The notes: generated by a model from the letters alone, not told the origin. Shown: positions 1 to 7,486, numbered from the stretch's first letter. The stretch: DNA of 14,157 nt from JAEUIT01 sp034439815 (GCA_034439815.1 JAWXBD010000197.1:1-14157); one strand, 5' to 3'. Program-made: numbers and translations.

Positions 1-1
1 C

Positions 2-1012
2 GGCTGCCCGAATCATCTGGGCGTCGGCTGCTCGGACCCGTACAGCTCAAGCCTGAACGGCGACCAGGGCGGCCTCGGGCCCCGCGGACTCATCAACGCC
101 TCAACCGGCTTCTTTCCGTACCCCTACTCGGCGCCGGGCGGCTCAGGCCTCCTGAATCGTCGCCTGCAAGTGCCGCTGACGGACCTTCAGCCGTCGCTCA
201 ACGCGGGTGCGGTCTACTACGCCGAGTGCCAGTACATCCATCCCGACGACGCTGTCGCGGGGAATGGCGACAACAACGCCTCGTACCGCAAGTTCAACGT
301 CGGCTCGCTGACCGGCGGGTCGTACAACTTGTCGCTCACGGGCCCGACCGCGCAGCAGAAGGCCGCGATCTTCGCGTGGAAGGACAACGACGGGGCGGTG
401 ACGATCAACCCCGTGAACGCGATCAACGACGGTCGGTTCATCGTCGGTTACAAAGTGGAGGACAACCTCGACGGCACGTGGACCTACGAGTTCGCCATCC
501 AGAACCTCAACTCGGACCGCAGCGGCGCCAGCTTCTCGCTCCCAGTTCCGGCCGGCGTGAACGTCACGAACATTGGATTCCACGACATCGCGCATCACTC
601 GGGCGAGCTGTTCAACAGCATCGACTGGCCAGGCGTGGTGGATGGCGGCGCGATCACTTGGACCTGCACGGAGACGTTCGCGCAGAACCCCAATGCGAAT
701 GCACTTCGCTGGTCTACGCTCTACAACTTCCGCTTTGACGCTGACCAGCCGCCGACCGCGGTCGAGGCCACGCTTGGACTGTTCAAGCCGTCTGCCGGGA
801 ACCCTGACTCGGTCACGGTCGCGGCACAGGGCCCGGCCGCACCGGTTGTCGTCTGCCTCGGTGACTTCAGCAACGACGGCGTTGTTGATGCCACGGATCT
901 CGCGTACCTCTTGGGTTCGTGGGGCAGCGCGAAGGCCGATCTCACTGGTGACGGCACCACGGACGCGGCCGATCTCGCACTCGTCCTCGGTGCTTGGGGC
1001 GGTTGTCCTTAA
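2..1012 (+). CDS. Secreted protein with C-terminal dockerin-like module (5' end missing)
   Basis: The frame is open from the first complete codon of the window, so the gene starts upstream; the GTG at 170 is internal. The visible 336 residues begin GCPNHLGVGCSDPYSSSLNG. Much of the rest is rich in Gly, Asn and aromatic residues, as in extracellular beta-rich proteins. I recognise this body only as a style of conserved planctomycete secreted protein and cannot assign a function. Residues 285-336 of the visible part form two calcium-binding dockerin-like repeats, DFSNDGVVDATDLAYLLGSWG and DLTGDGTTDAADLALVLGAWG, bracketed by a Cys at the start and a Cys one residue before the end. In the dockerin type I family the D/N positions bind calcium. 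Planctomycetes are not known for cellulosomes, so the tail is more likely a surface or export-related module (inference). The signal peptide would lie outside the window. An intrinsic terminator follows. Confidence 0.85.
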   Translation, partial: GCPNHLGVGCSDPYSSSLNGDQGGLGPRGLINASTGFFPYPYSAPGGSGLLNRRLQVPLTDLQPSLNAGAVYYAECQYIHPDDAVAGNGDNNASYRKFNVGSLTGGSYNLSLTGPTAQQKAAIFAWKDNDGAVTINPVNAINDGRFIVGYKVEDNLDGTWTYEFAIQNLNSDRSGASFSLPVPAGVNVTNIGFHDIAHHSGELFNSIDWPGVVDGGAITWTCTETFAQNPNANALRWSTLYNFRFDADQPPTAVEATLGLFKPSAGNPDSVTVAAQGPAAPVVVCLGDFSNDGVVDATDLAYLLGSWGSAKADLTGDGTTDAADLALVLGAWGGCP

Positions 1013-1019
1013 TCAGACA

Positions 1020-1038
1020 CGCCCCTCAGACAGGGGCG
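1020..1038 (+). other. Small hairpin just after the stop codon
   Basis: CGCCCCT pairs perfectly with AGGGGCG around a 5-base loop, 7 bases after the stop codon at 1012. No T tract follows, so it is not a terminator by itself. It may protect the 3' end of the mRNA ahead of the real terminator at 1067-1105. Confidence 0.4.
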
Positions 1039-1066
1039 AAGCGCTGGGATGATTTCGTAAATCCTT

Positions 1067-1105
1067 CGCGGGCCCGGGAACCAACCCCGGGCCCGCGTCT
1101 TTTTT
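1067..1105 (+). terminator. Strong rho-independent terminator
   Basis: A perfect 12-bp GC stem (1067-1078 CGCGGGCCCGGG with 1086-1097) has a 7-base loop and is followed directly by TCTTTTTT (1098-1105). It ends the transcript of the dockerin-tailed gene ending at 1012. Confidence 0.92.
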
Positions 1106-1200
1106 GAGTCTCAAGGTTCGAGCGCATCTGACTCGGAGGTCTGGGGGACGTGATTCAGCCCGGTCGCGCGCGAACCGGTGGCTTCTGCTCCTGTCAGGGC

Positions 1201-1206
1201 TATATT
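1201..1206 (+). promoter_or_regulatory. Candidate -10 box TATATT
   Basis: TATATT in the otherwise GC-rich gap 1106-1344 is the best match to a sigma-70 -10 element ahead of the metalloprotease gene. No convincing -35 is visible at 16-18 bases upstream. If used, it would give a leader of roughly 130 bases carrying the hairpins at 1237-1285. This is inference only. Confidence 0.25.
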
Positions 1207-1236
1207 CTGCACTGAACTGTTGCGATCGGCGGGCGA

Positions 1237-1285
1237 TTCCGTCTGCACGGAAGCGTCTCTCCCGGAGACATGTGTGGTGTCTCCG
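1237..1285 (+). other. Two tandem hairpins in the leader of the metalloprotease gene
   Basis: The first hairpin pairs TTCCGT (1237-1242) with ACGGAA (1247-1252) around a 4-base loop. The second pairs CGGAGACA (1263-1270) with TGTCTCCG (1278-1285), 8 bp with a 7-base loop. There is no T tract and no riboswitch family that I recognise. They end about 60 bases before the start codon. The remainder of the gap 1106-1344 shows no gene. Confidence 0.35.
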
Positions 1286-1344
1286 ATCGACGCATGCTCC
1301 TGCGGTCCTACTGCCGCCTTTCTTCCCGCGGGGGGAATACAACT

Positions 1345-3720
1345 ATGAAGATTCATCCTCAACCCCCTCGCGTCGGCGTGGCGGCGCTCTCCCGCACTGT
1401 CGCTGTTCTCCTCGGCGCTTGCTCGACACTGGCGCTTTTAACAGCCGCTGCTGCACCACCCATGCGTGGTGCGCCGCCGGCCCGACGTGCTCCCGCCCCC
1501 GCTGTACCGCTTTCCATCAGCGAGCTCCGAGCGTTCGAGACCCGCGATGTACTTCTCCCCGCAGGCAACCCCGACCAACTCACCATCTCGATCGAGATCG
1601 CCGGCAAGATGCGCACGATCTCAGCAGTCCGACGATCCCTTCGCGGTGTCGGCTTCCAAGTCTTGGTCCCCAACGACCGCGGCGAGCTGGTCGCCCATCC
1701 GGCACCGCCCGTCCGCACCTATCGAGGACTCGTCGACGGCGTCGAAGCGCACGGAGCGGCGCTGCAGCTCAAGGACGGATCGCTGAGCGGGATCGTGGAT
1801 CTCGGGGACGCCGGCACATTCTTCATCCAGCCTGCGCGGGACTTCGTCCCCGGAAACGATGGAGCGCCGAACGCGCCCAAGGCATCCACGCATGTCATCT
1901 ATGAGAGGCACGACGCGATTGCGCCGCCCGGGATCTGCGGCAATGAAGTCTACGATCTCGCTGTGGCCGACGCGGTCGCCGGCGATGAGAGAGGCGGCGA
2001 AGGCGGGGAAGGTGGGATCAGCGGCGCCCAGCCGCAGATCGTCGAGATCGGTTTCGACGCCGACTTCGACTTCTTCGTGAAGAACGGCAGCTCAGTCGCC
2101 AACACGGTCAACGACATCGAGACCGTGATGAACGGCGTGGACTTCATCTACGACCGCGATGTCAATATCGGATACGAGCTGACAACGTTCGTCGTGCGCA
2201 ACGTCGACGCCAACGATCCATACACCACGAGTGACATGGGCGACCTGCTCTGCCAGTTCCGGTCCACCTGGAACTCAGCCCCAGAGATTGCGATTCAACG
2301 CGAGGTCGCACAGCTGTACACCGGCAAGTCGATCCAAGGGAACACCATCGGCCTGGCGTGGCTCGGCGGGATGTGCAACGCCGGCGGATTCGACTGCGGC
2401 GCTTCCGGCAATCTTTCCTATTCGACGGTTGAGAGTCGCTACACCCAGGTGCTGTCGTTCCGTCAGTCGCTGTCCGCGCACGAACTCGGCCACAACTGGA
2501 CTGCGCTGCACTGCAATGACGACGGCGATTGCCACATCATGTGCTCCTCGAATGGCGGATGCGATGGCATCTCGGGGGCGAATCTCGTGCTCGGCACGGC
2601 CGCCATTGCACAGATCAATGCATACAAGAATCAGGTCACTTGCGACGCAACGGAACAGCTCCCTCTGTCACCGCCGTTTCTCGACACGTTCCCCGATCCG
2701 ATTCTCAGCGCCATCAAGTGGACGTACGTGAATGGAGCGCTCGCGACCACAGCAGCGACGAACGAACCGAGTCCGACGCGCTCGCTCAACCTTGACGCAA
2801 CAGGGACCGGCATTTTCGACTACGACGAGATCCGCTCGAACAGGATTCTCCTCGGCGGCTTGCCCGGAGCGCAGTGCAGCTACTGGACGCAGCACAAGGG
2901 CGTCGAGGCCGGCAAGAAGCTCTTCGTCGAATACTGGTCCTCTGCGGGTGACTGGGTCGTTCTGAACAGCGTCGTTTCAGACGGTATCGACCAGGTCAAC
3001 TTCACACAGTTCCTTCATCAGCTTCCAGCCAACGCGTTGCATGACGGCTTCCGTCTGCGCTTCCGCAATGACTCCGTCAACAATGACGACGACTGGTACA
3101 TCGACGATGTCAACGTCGATGATGTGCTGGTCACTGCGCCGCCAAACGACGAGTGCAACACCGCGTCGCTGATCACGGTCGGCACGACGATCTTCAATAC
3201 AGCAGGTGCGAACACCAGTCTCCCGCTCCTCCCCGCCGGATGCAACGAAGGAAATGGCACGGCGATCGTCAACGACGTGTGGTACCTCATCCAGGCGACG
3301 TGCACGGGCACCATGAGCGTGACGACGTGCGGCGCGGCCAGCTTTGACACGAAGCTCGCGGCGTACGCGAACGTCGGATCATGTCCGGCGGTTGGAGCGC
3401 CGGTCATCGGATGCTCCGACAACTCGCCCGGCTGCGCCGTCGGAACCTCCGTGATGCAGTTTCCGGTGACGCAGAACTTTGCTTACTACATCCGCCTGGG
3501 TGGCGCGGTCACCGGCGGTGCGGGATCGTTCACGGTCACATGCAACCCGTCCGCTCCCCCGTGCCCAAGCGACCGGAACAACGACAACACGGTGAACGCA
3601 GCCGACCTGGCAATTCTGCTCGGTGCCTGGGGAGGCAATGGCGTCGATCTCAACGGTGACGGCACGACGAATGGCGCCGATTTGGCAATCATGCTCGGAG
3701 CGTGGGGAAGCTGCCCGTAA
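1345..3720 (+). CDS. Secreted metzincin (M12/reprolysin-like) zinc metalloprotease with dockerin-like tail
   Basis: The product is 791 residues. I chose the ATG at 1345, which has GGGGGA eight bases upstream and starts a normal signal peptide (hydrophobic residues about 18-37, cleavage after an AAAA run); the frame is open further upstream to 1270. Order: propeptide-like region (about 45-200); a Gly/Glu-rich linker near 212-224; catalytic domain from about 230 to 435, with zinc motif HELGHNWTALH at 379-389 and a probable Met-turn at M399 (CHIMC); a jelly-roll/MAM-like region (about 438-597, ending DDWYIDDVNVDDV); a pre-peptidase-like Cys-rich domain (about 598-735, starting PPNDECNTASL); and a dockerin-like module (740-791). 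In metzincins the three His bind zinc and the Glu is the base. Position 8 of the motif is Thr where the family usually has Gly. Cys198 (ICGNE) could act as a cysteine switch. It likely degrades extracellular protein. A terminator follows. Confidence 0.9.
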   Translation: MKIHPQPPRVGVAALSRTVAVLLGACSTLALLTAAAAPPMRGAPPARRAPAPAVPLSISELRAFETRDVLLPAGNPDQLTISIEIAGKMRTISAVRRSLRGVGFQVLVPNDRGELVAHPAPPVRTYRGLVDGVEAHGAALQLKDGSLSGIVDLGDAGTFFIQPARDFVPGNDGAPNAPKASTHVIYERHDAIAPPGICGNEVYDLAVADAVAGDERGGEGGEGGISGAQPQIVEIGFDADFDFFVKNGSSVANTVNDIETVMNGVDFIYDRDVNIGYELTTFVVRNVDANDPYTTSDMGDLLCQFRSTWNSAPEIAIQREVAQLYTGKSIQGNTIGLAWLGGMCNAGGFDCGASGNLSYSTVESRYTQVLSFRQSLSAHELGHNWTALHCNDDGDCHIMCSSNGGCDGISGANLVLGTAAIAQINAYKNQVTCDATEQLPLSPPFLDTFPDPILSAIKWTYVNGALATTAATNEPSPTRSLNLDATGTGIFDYDEIRSNRILLGGLPGAQCSYWTQHKGVEAGKKLFVEYWSSAGDWVVLNSVVSDGIDQVNFTQFLHQLPANALHDGFRLRFRNDSVNNDDDWYIDDVNVDDVLVTAPPNDECNTASLITVGTTIFNTAGANTSLPLLPAGCNEGNGTAIVNDVWYLIQATCTGTMSVTTCGAASFDTKLAAYANVGSCPAVGAPVIGCSDNSPGCAVGTSVMQFPVTQNFAYYIRLGGAVTGGAGSFTVTCNPSAPPCPSDRNNDNTVNAADLAILLGAWGGNGVDLNGDGTTNGADLAIMLGAWGSCP

Positions 3721-3764
3721 GCACACCGCCCGCTGAACGCGCAGCGCCTTCGATCTGACACCAC

Positions 3765-3793
3765 AAAGGCCGAGCCTTCCGGGCTCGGCCTTT
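3765..3793. terminator. Intrinsic terminator between convergent genes
   Basis: A perfect 12-bp stem (AAAGGCCGAGCC 3765-3776 with 3782-3793) has a 5-base loop and TTTTC on the plus side. It lies between the stop codons of the protease (3720) and the minus-strand ABC gene (3796), so it can serve both. The U tract is better for the plus strand; on the minus strand only three Us, inside the stem, are present. Confidence 0.85.
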
Positions 3794-3795
3794 TC

Positions 3796-4779
3796 TCATG
3801 TCGCATCGGGATTGGCGCCTTCGGGCTTCGGCACCTCGGTCTTCGGCGTCAGGCGCCGACTCGGAACCAGCGCCGGAAAGAGCGTGACCGTCGGGTGCGC
3901 CCGGCGCAGCAGTTCGTCCGCGTAGTTGTCGCGCGTGCGCCGCTCGGTGATCGGTCCGACCGCGTCTCCGCGCAGGAACTGACGGACAGTGCGCTCCGCT
4001 TCCGACAGAGCTGGGACGCGATCGGCATCCATCGAACGAAGATGATCAAACGCGTCTCGATCACCCACCATCAGAACCTTGCCCTTGTCGAGCATCATCA
4101 TGCGGTCCGCGATAGTGAACGCTGAATCCATCTCGTGGGTCACGACAACACTCGTCACGCCGAGCTGTTGGGTCAATGCGAGAATCAGCTGGTCAATCTC
4201 CGCGCTCGTGACGGGATCAAGGCCGGCCGATGGTTCGTCGTAGAACAGGATCTCAGGATCAAGGGCGAGTGCCCGCGCCAGTCCAGCTCGCTTCTTCATA
4301 CCGCCCGAGATCTGCGCCGGCAGCTTTTGAGCGTGTTCGCGCAACCCGACAAGCTCCAGCTTGATCGTCACCTGAATGTCAATGATCGCTTCATCGAGCG
4401 TCGTGTGCTCGCGCAGCGGTAGCGCGACGTTGTCGGCGATCGTCATCGAATTGAAGAGCGCTCCGGACTGATACAGAACGCCCACGCGCTTCCGCATTGC
4501 ATTCAGACCGTCCTCGTCGAGCTCGTCAATCCGCTGACCGAACACGGAGACCGATCCGGCCGTCGGCAGCAGCGCGCCCGTGAGATGGCGCAGCAATGTT
4601 GACTTGCCGCACCCTGATCCTCCCATCACGACGAGCGTCTCGCCGCGCCGAACGTAGAGGCTGACTCCGTCGAGTACGGTCTGCGTACCAAATTCCTTCA
4701 CGAGGTCGCGCACCTCGATGACGATGGGCGCCGCTTCAGGTGCTGTACTGCCCGCAGCTTGAAGTCTCGCGTCAGCCAT
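3796..4779 (-). CDS. mlaF: MlaF/Mkl-like ABC transporter ATP-binding protein
   Basis: The 327-residue ATPase has all the nucleotide-binding motifs: Walker A GGSGCGKST (53-61), Q-loop Q104, signature SGGMKKR (158-164), Walker B ILFYDE (177-182) and H-loop H215. The segments YQSGALFNSMTIADNVALPLR and SAGLDPVTS, followed by VVVTHEMDSAFTIADRMM, match the MlaF/Ttg2A branch, which powers phospholipid movement between inner and outer membrane with an MlaE permease and an MlaD substrate-binding protein. The start is the ATG at 4779, because AAGGAG lies seven bases upstream; the frame is open up to 4836. About 60 residues after the core form a polar, Pro/Arg-rich C-terminal extension. No permease gene is in the window. 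The gene overlaps the end of the DUF4190-like gene by 8 bases, so the two are very likely co-transcribed and translationally coupled. Confidence 0.9.
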   Translation of the reverse strand: MADARLQAAGSTAPEAAPIVIEVRDLVKEFGTQTVLDGVSLYVRRGETLVVMGGSGCGKSTLLRHLTGALLPTAGSVSVFGQRIDELDEDGLNAMRKRVGVLYQSGALFNSMTIADNVALPLREHTTLDEAIIDIQVTIKLELVGLREHAQKLPAQISGGMKKRAGLARALALDPEILFYDEPSAGLDPVTSAEIDQLILALTQQLGVTSVVVTHEMDSAFTIADRMMMLDKGKVLMVGDRDAFDHLRSMDADRVPALSEAERTVRQFLRGDAVGPITERRTRDNYADELLRRAHPTVTLFPALVPSRRLTPKTEVPKPEGANPDAT

Positions 4780-5560
4780 CGGAGCGCTCCTTGCCGGTTT
4801 CGCCCGCCGCTGCGGGTAACGGACTGACTTCCCCACCCAGCCGCAACTCGCCGTGCTCGCGGTCCTCCACGATGATCTCGACGAGCTTCGCCGCAGGCAT
4901 GAACGCAGCCGTGGTCGGAACCAGCACAGTCCTCACGCTTCCGGGGCGCTGACTGCGCTCGAAGTCGAAGATCACTGCGGTCGTCATGAGAGCATGGGGA
5001 TCGCTGCTGCTCGGCTCCGATGCGATGACTTCGATCGAGCGACACCCGCCGTATCGCGCCTCAATCGACTCGGCAAACGATTGCACGGCCGCAGCCGTCA
5101 CGCGATGCTTCGGATCGGCGCTCCAGTCTCCGAGCAGCTGGCGCGCCGCCGTCGCTTCTTTCGCCTGAAACGTCGCAAGCACCAACGTTTGTGCCGAGGC
5201 GCGATAGTGAGCGCTCAACTCGCTCCTGGCCCATTCAATCGCGATCAGCTGCGCGATCATCATCACACCGCCGAACAGCATCGCGGTCATCGCGAGCGAC
5301 ATCCCGCGCAGCCTTCCCCGTGAGGCTCGGATCCGCGCCGCTGACATCGCGCCAAGCGCCATCCCGCTCAGTGCGAACGGGAGGCATGTCAGCAGGCTCA
5401 CCACGACCGAAGCGACCGCCAGTTTGCTGAGGGGCGCCTCCCCTGCAATCCCGCCTGCTGTCTGCCCTGCGGTATGCGCCCCGGGCGCCAGCGGCGTCGA
5501 ACGCGCGGAGCGTGCCGGCGGCTCTGGCGTGGGCGGAACATCACCCGGGGGTTCGGTCAT
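4772..5560 (-). CDS. DUF4190-like two-helix membrane protein, function unknown
   Basis: The product is 262 residues when started at the ATG at 5560; the frame is open to 5758, but that part lies antisense inside murD and reads as low-complexity shadow. The N-terminus (1-43) is Pro/Ala-rich and disordered. Residues 47-75 and 86-108 are two hydrophobic helices joined by a basic loop (ARIRASRGRLRGMSLAM), the arrangement of DUF4190 proteins. The remaining 150 residues form a soluble domain that, by the helical hairpin, would lie on the same side as the N-terminus. I recognise no catalytic motif. The gene is first of a two-gene unit with the MlaF-like ATPase (8-base overlap), which suggests a link to envelope lipid or transport work, but that is inference. 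There is no clear Shine-Dalgarno; a TACGAT box lies seven bases before the ATG. Confidence 0.75.
   Translation of the reverse strand: MTEPPGDVPPTPEPPARSARSTPLAPGAHTAGQTAGGIAGEAPLSKLAVASVVVSLLTCLPFALSGMALGAMSAARIRASRGRLRGMSLAMTAMLFGGVMMIAQLIAIEWARSELSAHYRASAQTLVLATFQAKEATAARQLLGDWSADPKHRVTAAAVQSFAESIEARYGGCRSIEVIASEPSSSDPHALMTTAVIFDFERSQRPGSVRTVLVPTTAAFMPAAKLVEIIVEDREHGELRLGGEVSPLPAAAGETGKERSDG
4787..4792 (-). promoter_or_regulatory. Shine-Dalgarno AAGGAG that fixes the ABC ATPase start
   Basis: AAGGAG on the minus strand stands seven bases before the ATG at 4779 and lies inside the end of the preceding gene. It favours 4779 over the longer frame beginning at 4836. Confidence 0.8.
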
Positions 5561-5591
5561 CGTTCGCATCGTAGCCACTACACTTGGAGTC
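5561..5591. promoter_or_regulatory. Very short divergent promoter between the DUF4190-like gene and murD
   Basis: Only 31 bases separate the two start codons. On the plus strand TACACT (5579-5584) is followed by exactly seven bases and the murD ATG. On the minus strand TACGAT (5573-5568) is followed by exactly seven bases and the ATG at 5560. Both fit a TAnnnT -10 box whose transcript would begin at or next to the start codon. No good -35 is visible for either. Confidence 0.45.
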
Positions 5592-7001
5592 ATGAGCGAT
5601 CCGCTGAACCTGCAGGGACGCAGCGTCACGGTGATGGGACTTGGATTGTTCGGCGGCGGTCTGGGCGTCACGCGATGGCTTTGCGAGCGCGGTGCCCGGG
5701 TGCTGCTGACCGATCGGGATCCGGCCGAGAAACTGCATGAACCGCTTGCTGCGCTCAAGGATCTGATTGACGCGGGTCACGTCACGACACGCTGTGGAGT
5801 GCATCAGGAAGCGGACTTCCGTAACGCCGATCTCGTCGTCGCAAATCCTGCCGTTCCTAAGCCGTGGGCGAATCCCTTTCTGATCGCGGCGCGGGAACAC
5901 GGCGTTCCCGTCACGACGGAAATTCGTCTTCTGATTGAAACACTCGCGCAGCGCGGAGTGCGCCGTGTGATCGGCGTCACGGGAAGCGCCGGCAAGAGCA
6001 CGACGTCGGCGATGCTCCATCATCTGCTGGGCTTGCCATTCCCAACCGCGCTGCTCGGCGGCAACCTGGGCGGATCGCTGCTCGGACGCGCCGATGCGTT
6101 GACCCCGGAGGACATCGTTGTACTCGAGCTCTCAAGCGCGATGCTGTACTGGCTCTCCGCAGACGCTGGCGCGCCGTGGTCTCCATCGATTGGCGTGCTG
6201 ACGAACCTCTCGACCAATCATGTCGACTGGCATGGCACATTCGAGCACTACGCGCACTCTAAGCGGCAGATCCGAGCGGCGCAGCGAAGCGATCGTCAAG
6301 ACCTCTTCGTGACGCGGTTCCATTGCGAATCGCCGCACCTCGCACGCGAAGCGGCCGACCGCTGCGGCGACTGGTGGTCCACGCCACCAGTCGATACCGG
6401 CGATCCGCTCCCATTCGATCCTGCGTCACTGCCCGTGGGACTGCCGGGCGAACACAACGTGCGCAACGCGACGCTGGCGCTCCTCGTCGCGTGGCGTGCG
6501 TGCGAACACTGGAGCGGGCGGGCCACGATTGACGAACTCGGCGCGCGGCTTCAAACCTACAGCGGACTTCCGCATCGCCTCCAGCTTGTGGCAGAGCGCG
6601 AAGGATGCCGGTTCTACAACGATTCCAAGTCCACAACCCCGGAGGCGGCGGTCCTGGCCGTACACTCGTTCCCCGCTCCGAATCATGTGCATCTCATCGC
6701 CGGCGGATATGACAAGGGCAGCGATCTCGCGCCGGTCCGAACCCTGGCACCATCGCTGGCGCGGCTGTACGCGATCGGGACGACAGGGCCGTCGCTCGTC
6801 GGCAGCAACGTGTCATTGTGCGGAACGCTGGAAGCTGCCGTCACCGAAGCGCTGGGGCGCATGCGCCCAGGCGACATTCTCCTGCTCTCGCCAGGATGCG
6901 CGAGCTGGGACCAGTTCACGAACTATGAAGCGCGCGGCGACCGATTTACCGCGCTCGTGACGACTTCACCACCTGCGAGCGTCGTCGCACGTCACTTGTA
7001 G
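5592..7001 (+). CDS. murD: UDP-N-acetylmuramoyl-L-alanine--D-glutamate ligase
   Basis: MurD adds D-glutamate to UDP-MurNAc-L-Ala in the cytoplasm, an ATP-dependent step of peptidoglycan precursor synthesis. The 469-residue product has the family landmarks in order: N-terminal Rossmann region (MGLGLFGGGLG), ATP loop GVTGSAGKST (128-137), LELSSAML, NLSTNHVDWHGTFEHYAHSK with K224 as the probable carbamylated lysine, GEHNVRNATLA, NDSKST (343-348), IAGGYDKGSDL, and LLLSPGCASWDQFTNYEARG. The N-terminal domain and the NDSK motif favour MurD over MurC/E/F. The start is the ATG at 5592; the frame runs open upstream to 5424, but that stretch is antisense to the divergent gene. GGAG sits only two bases before the ATG, too close for a normal Shine-Dalgarno, so a leaderless transcript from TACACT is possible. 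The gene stands alone rather than in a division/cell-wall cluster. Its last 10 bases overlap the convergent lipoprotein gene. Confidence 0.95.
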   Translation: MSDPLNLQGRSVTVMGLGLFGGGLGVTRWLCERGARVLLTDRDPAEKLHEPLAALKDLIDAGHVTTRCGVHQEADFRNADLVVANPAVPKPWANPFLIAAREHGVPVTTEIRLLIETLAQRGVRRVIGVTGSAGKSTTSAMLHHLLGLPFPTALLGGNLGGSLLGRADALTPEDIVVLELSSAMLYWLSADAGAPWSPSIGVLTNLSTNHVDWHGTFEHYAHSKRQIRAAQRSDRQDLFVTRFHCESPHLAREAADRCGDWWSTPPVDTGDPLPFDPASLPVGLPGEHNVRNATLALLVAWRACEHWSGRATIDELGARLQTYSGLPHRLQLVAEREGCRFYNDSKSTTPEAAVLAVHSFPAPNHVHLIAGGYDKGSDLAPVRTLAPSLARLYAIGTTGPSLVGSNVSLCGTLEAAVTEALGRMRPGDILLLSPGCASWDQFTNYEARGDRFTALVTTSPPASVVARHL

Positions 7002-7486
7002 AGGCGCTCGCTGTTGCCGGGGGCGGTCGAGCCGCCAGCCGGCGTTTCCCACTCAGGCTTGCTCGCAGCCTCGCCAGCGCGCATCGATGCGTGCACCGGT
7101 GGCGGTGCATACTCCGGGCCGGTGCGCAACGAGTACTCGATGCGCCGTGCGTCGTGCGCCGGAACGCTGATCGTATTGCTCAGCGAGCCGAACTTCGTTC
7201 CAGCGGTCCACATCGCCCACGACATCTTCGACGGGCGCAGGACCGGGTCATCGCCGCCCGTTTCATCGAAGTGCAGCGAGATCTGCTTGCCGACGGGAAC
7301 CTCCATGCGGAACACCGGTTCTTCGCTGCGAACGTCCATCACCGTGATCGTCACCGGCCGCATCGCCGTCGACTCGTAGGTGAACGTGCTCATGGACGAT
7401 TGAAAGAGATTCGGCGACGGCGAGTAGCAGCCGACAGCGAGCGTGGTGGCGGCGAACGTTAAGGCGGTGAGGAATCGGCGGGTCAT
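6992..7486 (-). CDS. Small predicted lipoprotein, family not recognised
   Basis: The product is 164 residues when started at the ATG at 7486. The N-terminus MTRRFLTALTFAATTLAVGC is a typical lipoprotein signal: two Arg, a hydrophobic stretch, then AVGC with Cys20 as the lipidation site. The mature part begins with polar residues and is beta-prone (RPVTITVMDVRSEEPVF, VPVGKQISLHF), with a DDPVLRPSKMSWAMW segment, and ends in a Pro/Ala-rich tail after about residue 125. I know no function; the domain resembles small envelope proteins kept in planctomycetes. The Shine-Dalgarno is weak (AGGT about nine bases before the ATG). The stop codon lies inside the end of murD, a convergent 10-base overlap with no terminator between them. 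Longer starts up to 7759 would destroy the signal peptide and run into the ispF start region. Confidence 0.7.
   Translation of the reverse strand: MTRRFLTALTFAATTLAVGCYSPSPNLFQSSMSTFTYESTAMRPVTITVMDVRSEEPVFRMEVPVGKQISLHFDETGGDDPVLRPSKMSWAMWTAGTKFGSLSNTISVPAHDARRIEYSLRTGPEYAPPPVHASMRAGEAASKPEWETPAGGSTAPGNSERLYK

Noticed and set aside
170..1012. GTG at 170 as the start of the first dockerin-tailed gene
   Set aside because: The frame is open back to the window edge and the upstream residues continue the same protein, with the segments CPNHLGVGCSDPY and STGFFPYPYSAPGG.
1122..1150. tRNA-like T-loop sequence GGTTCGAG
   Set aside because: No matching acceptor, D or anticodon arms can be folded around it. 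No tRNA was found elsewhere in the window either.
1420..1422. Lipobox reading (LGAC, Cys26) in the signal peptide of the metalloprotease
   Set aside because: Hydrophobic residues continue well past the Cys to an AAAA cleavage region, which fits an ordinary signal peptide better; it cannot be fully excluded.
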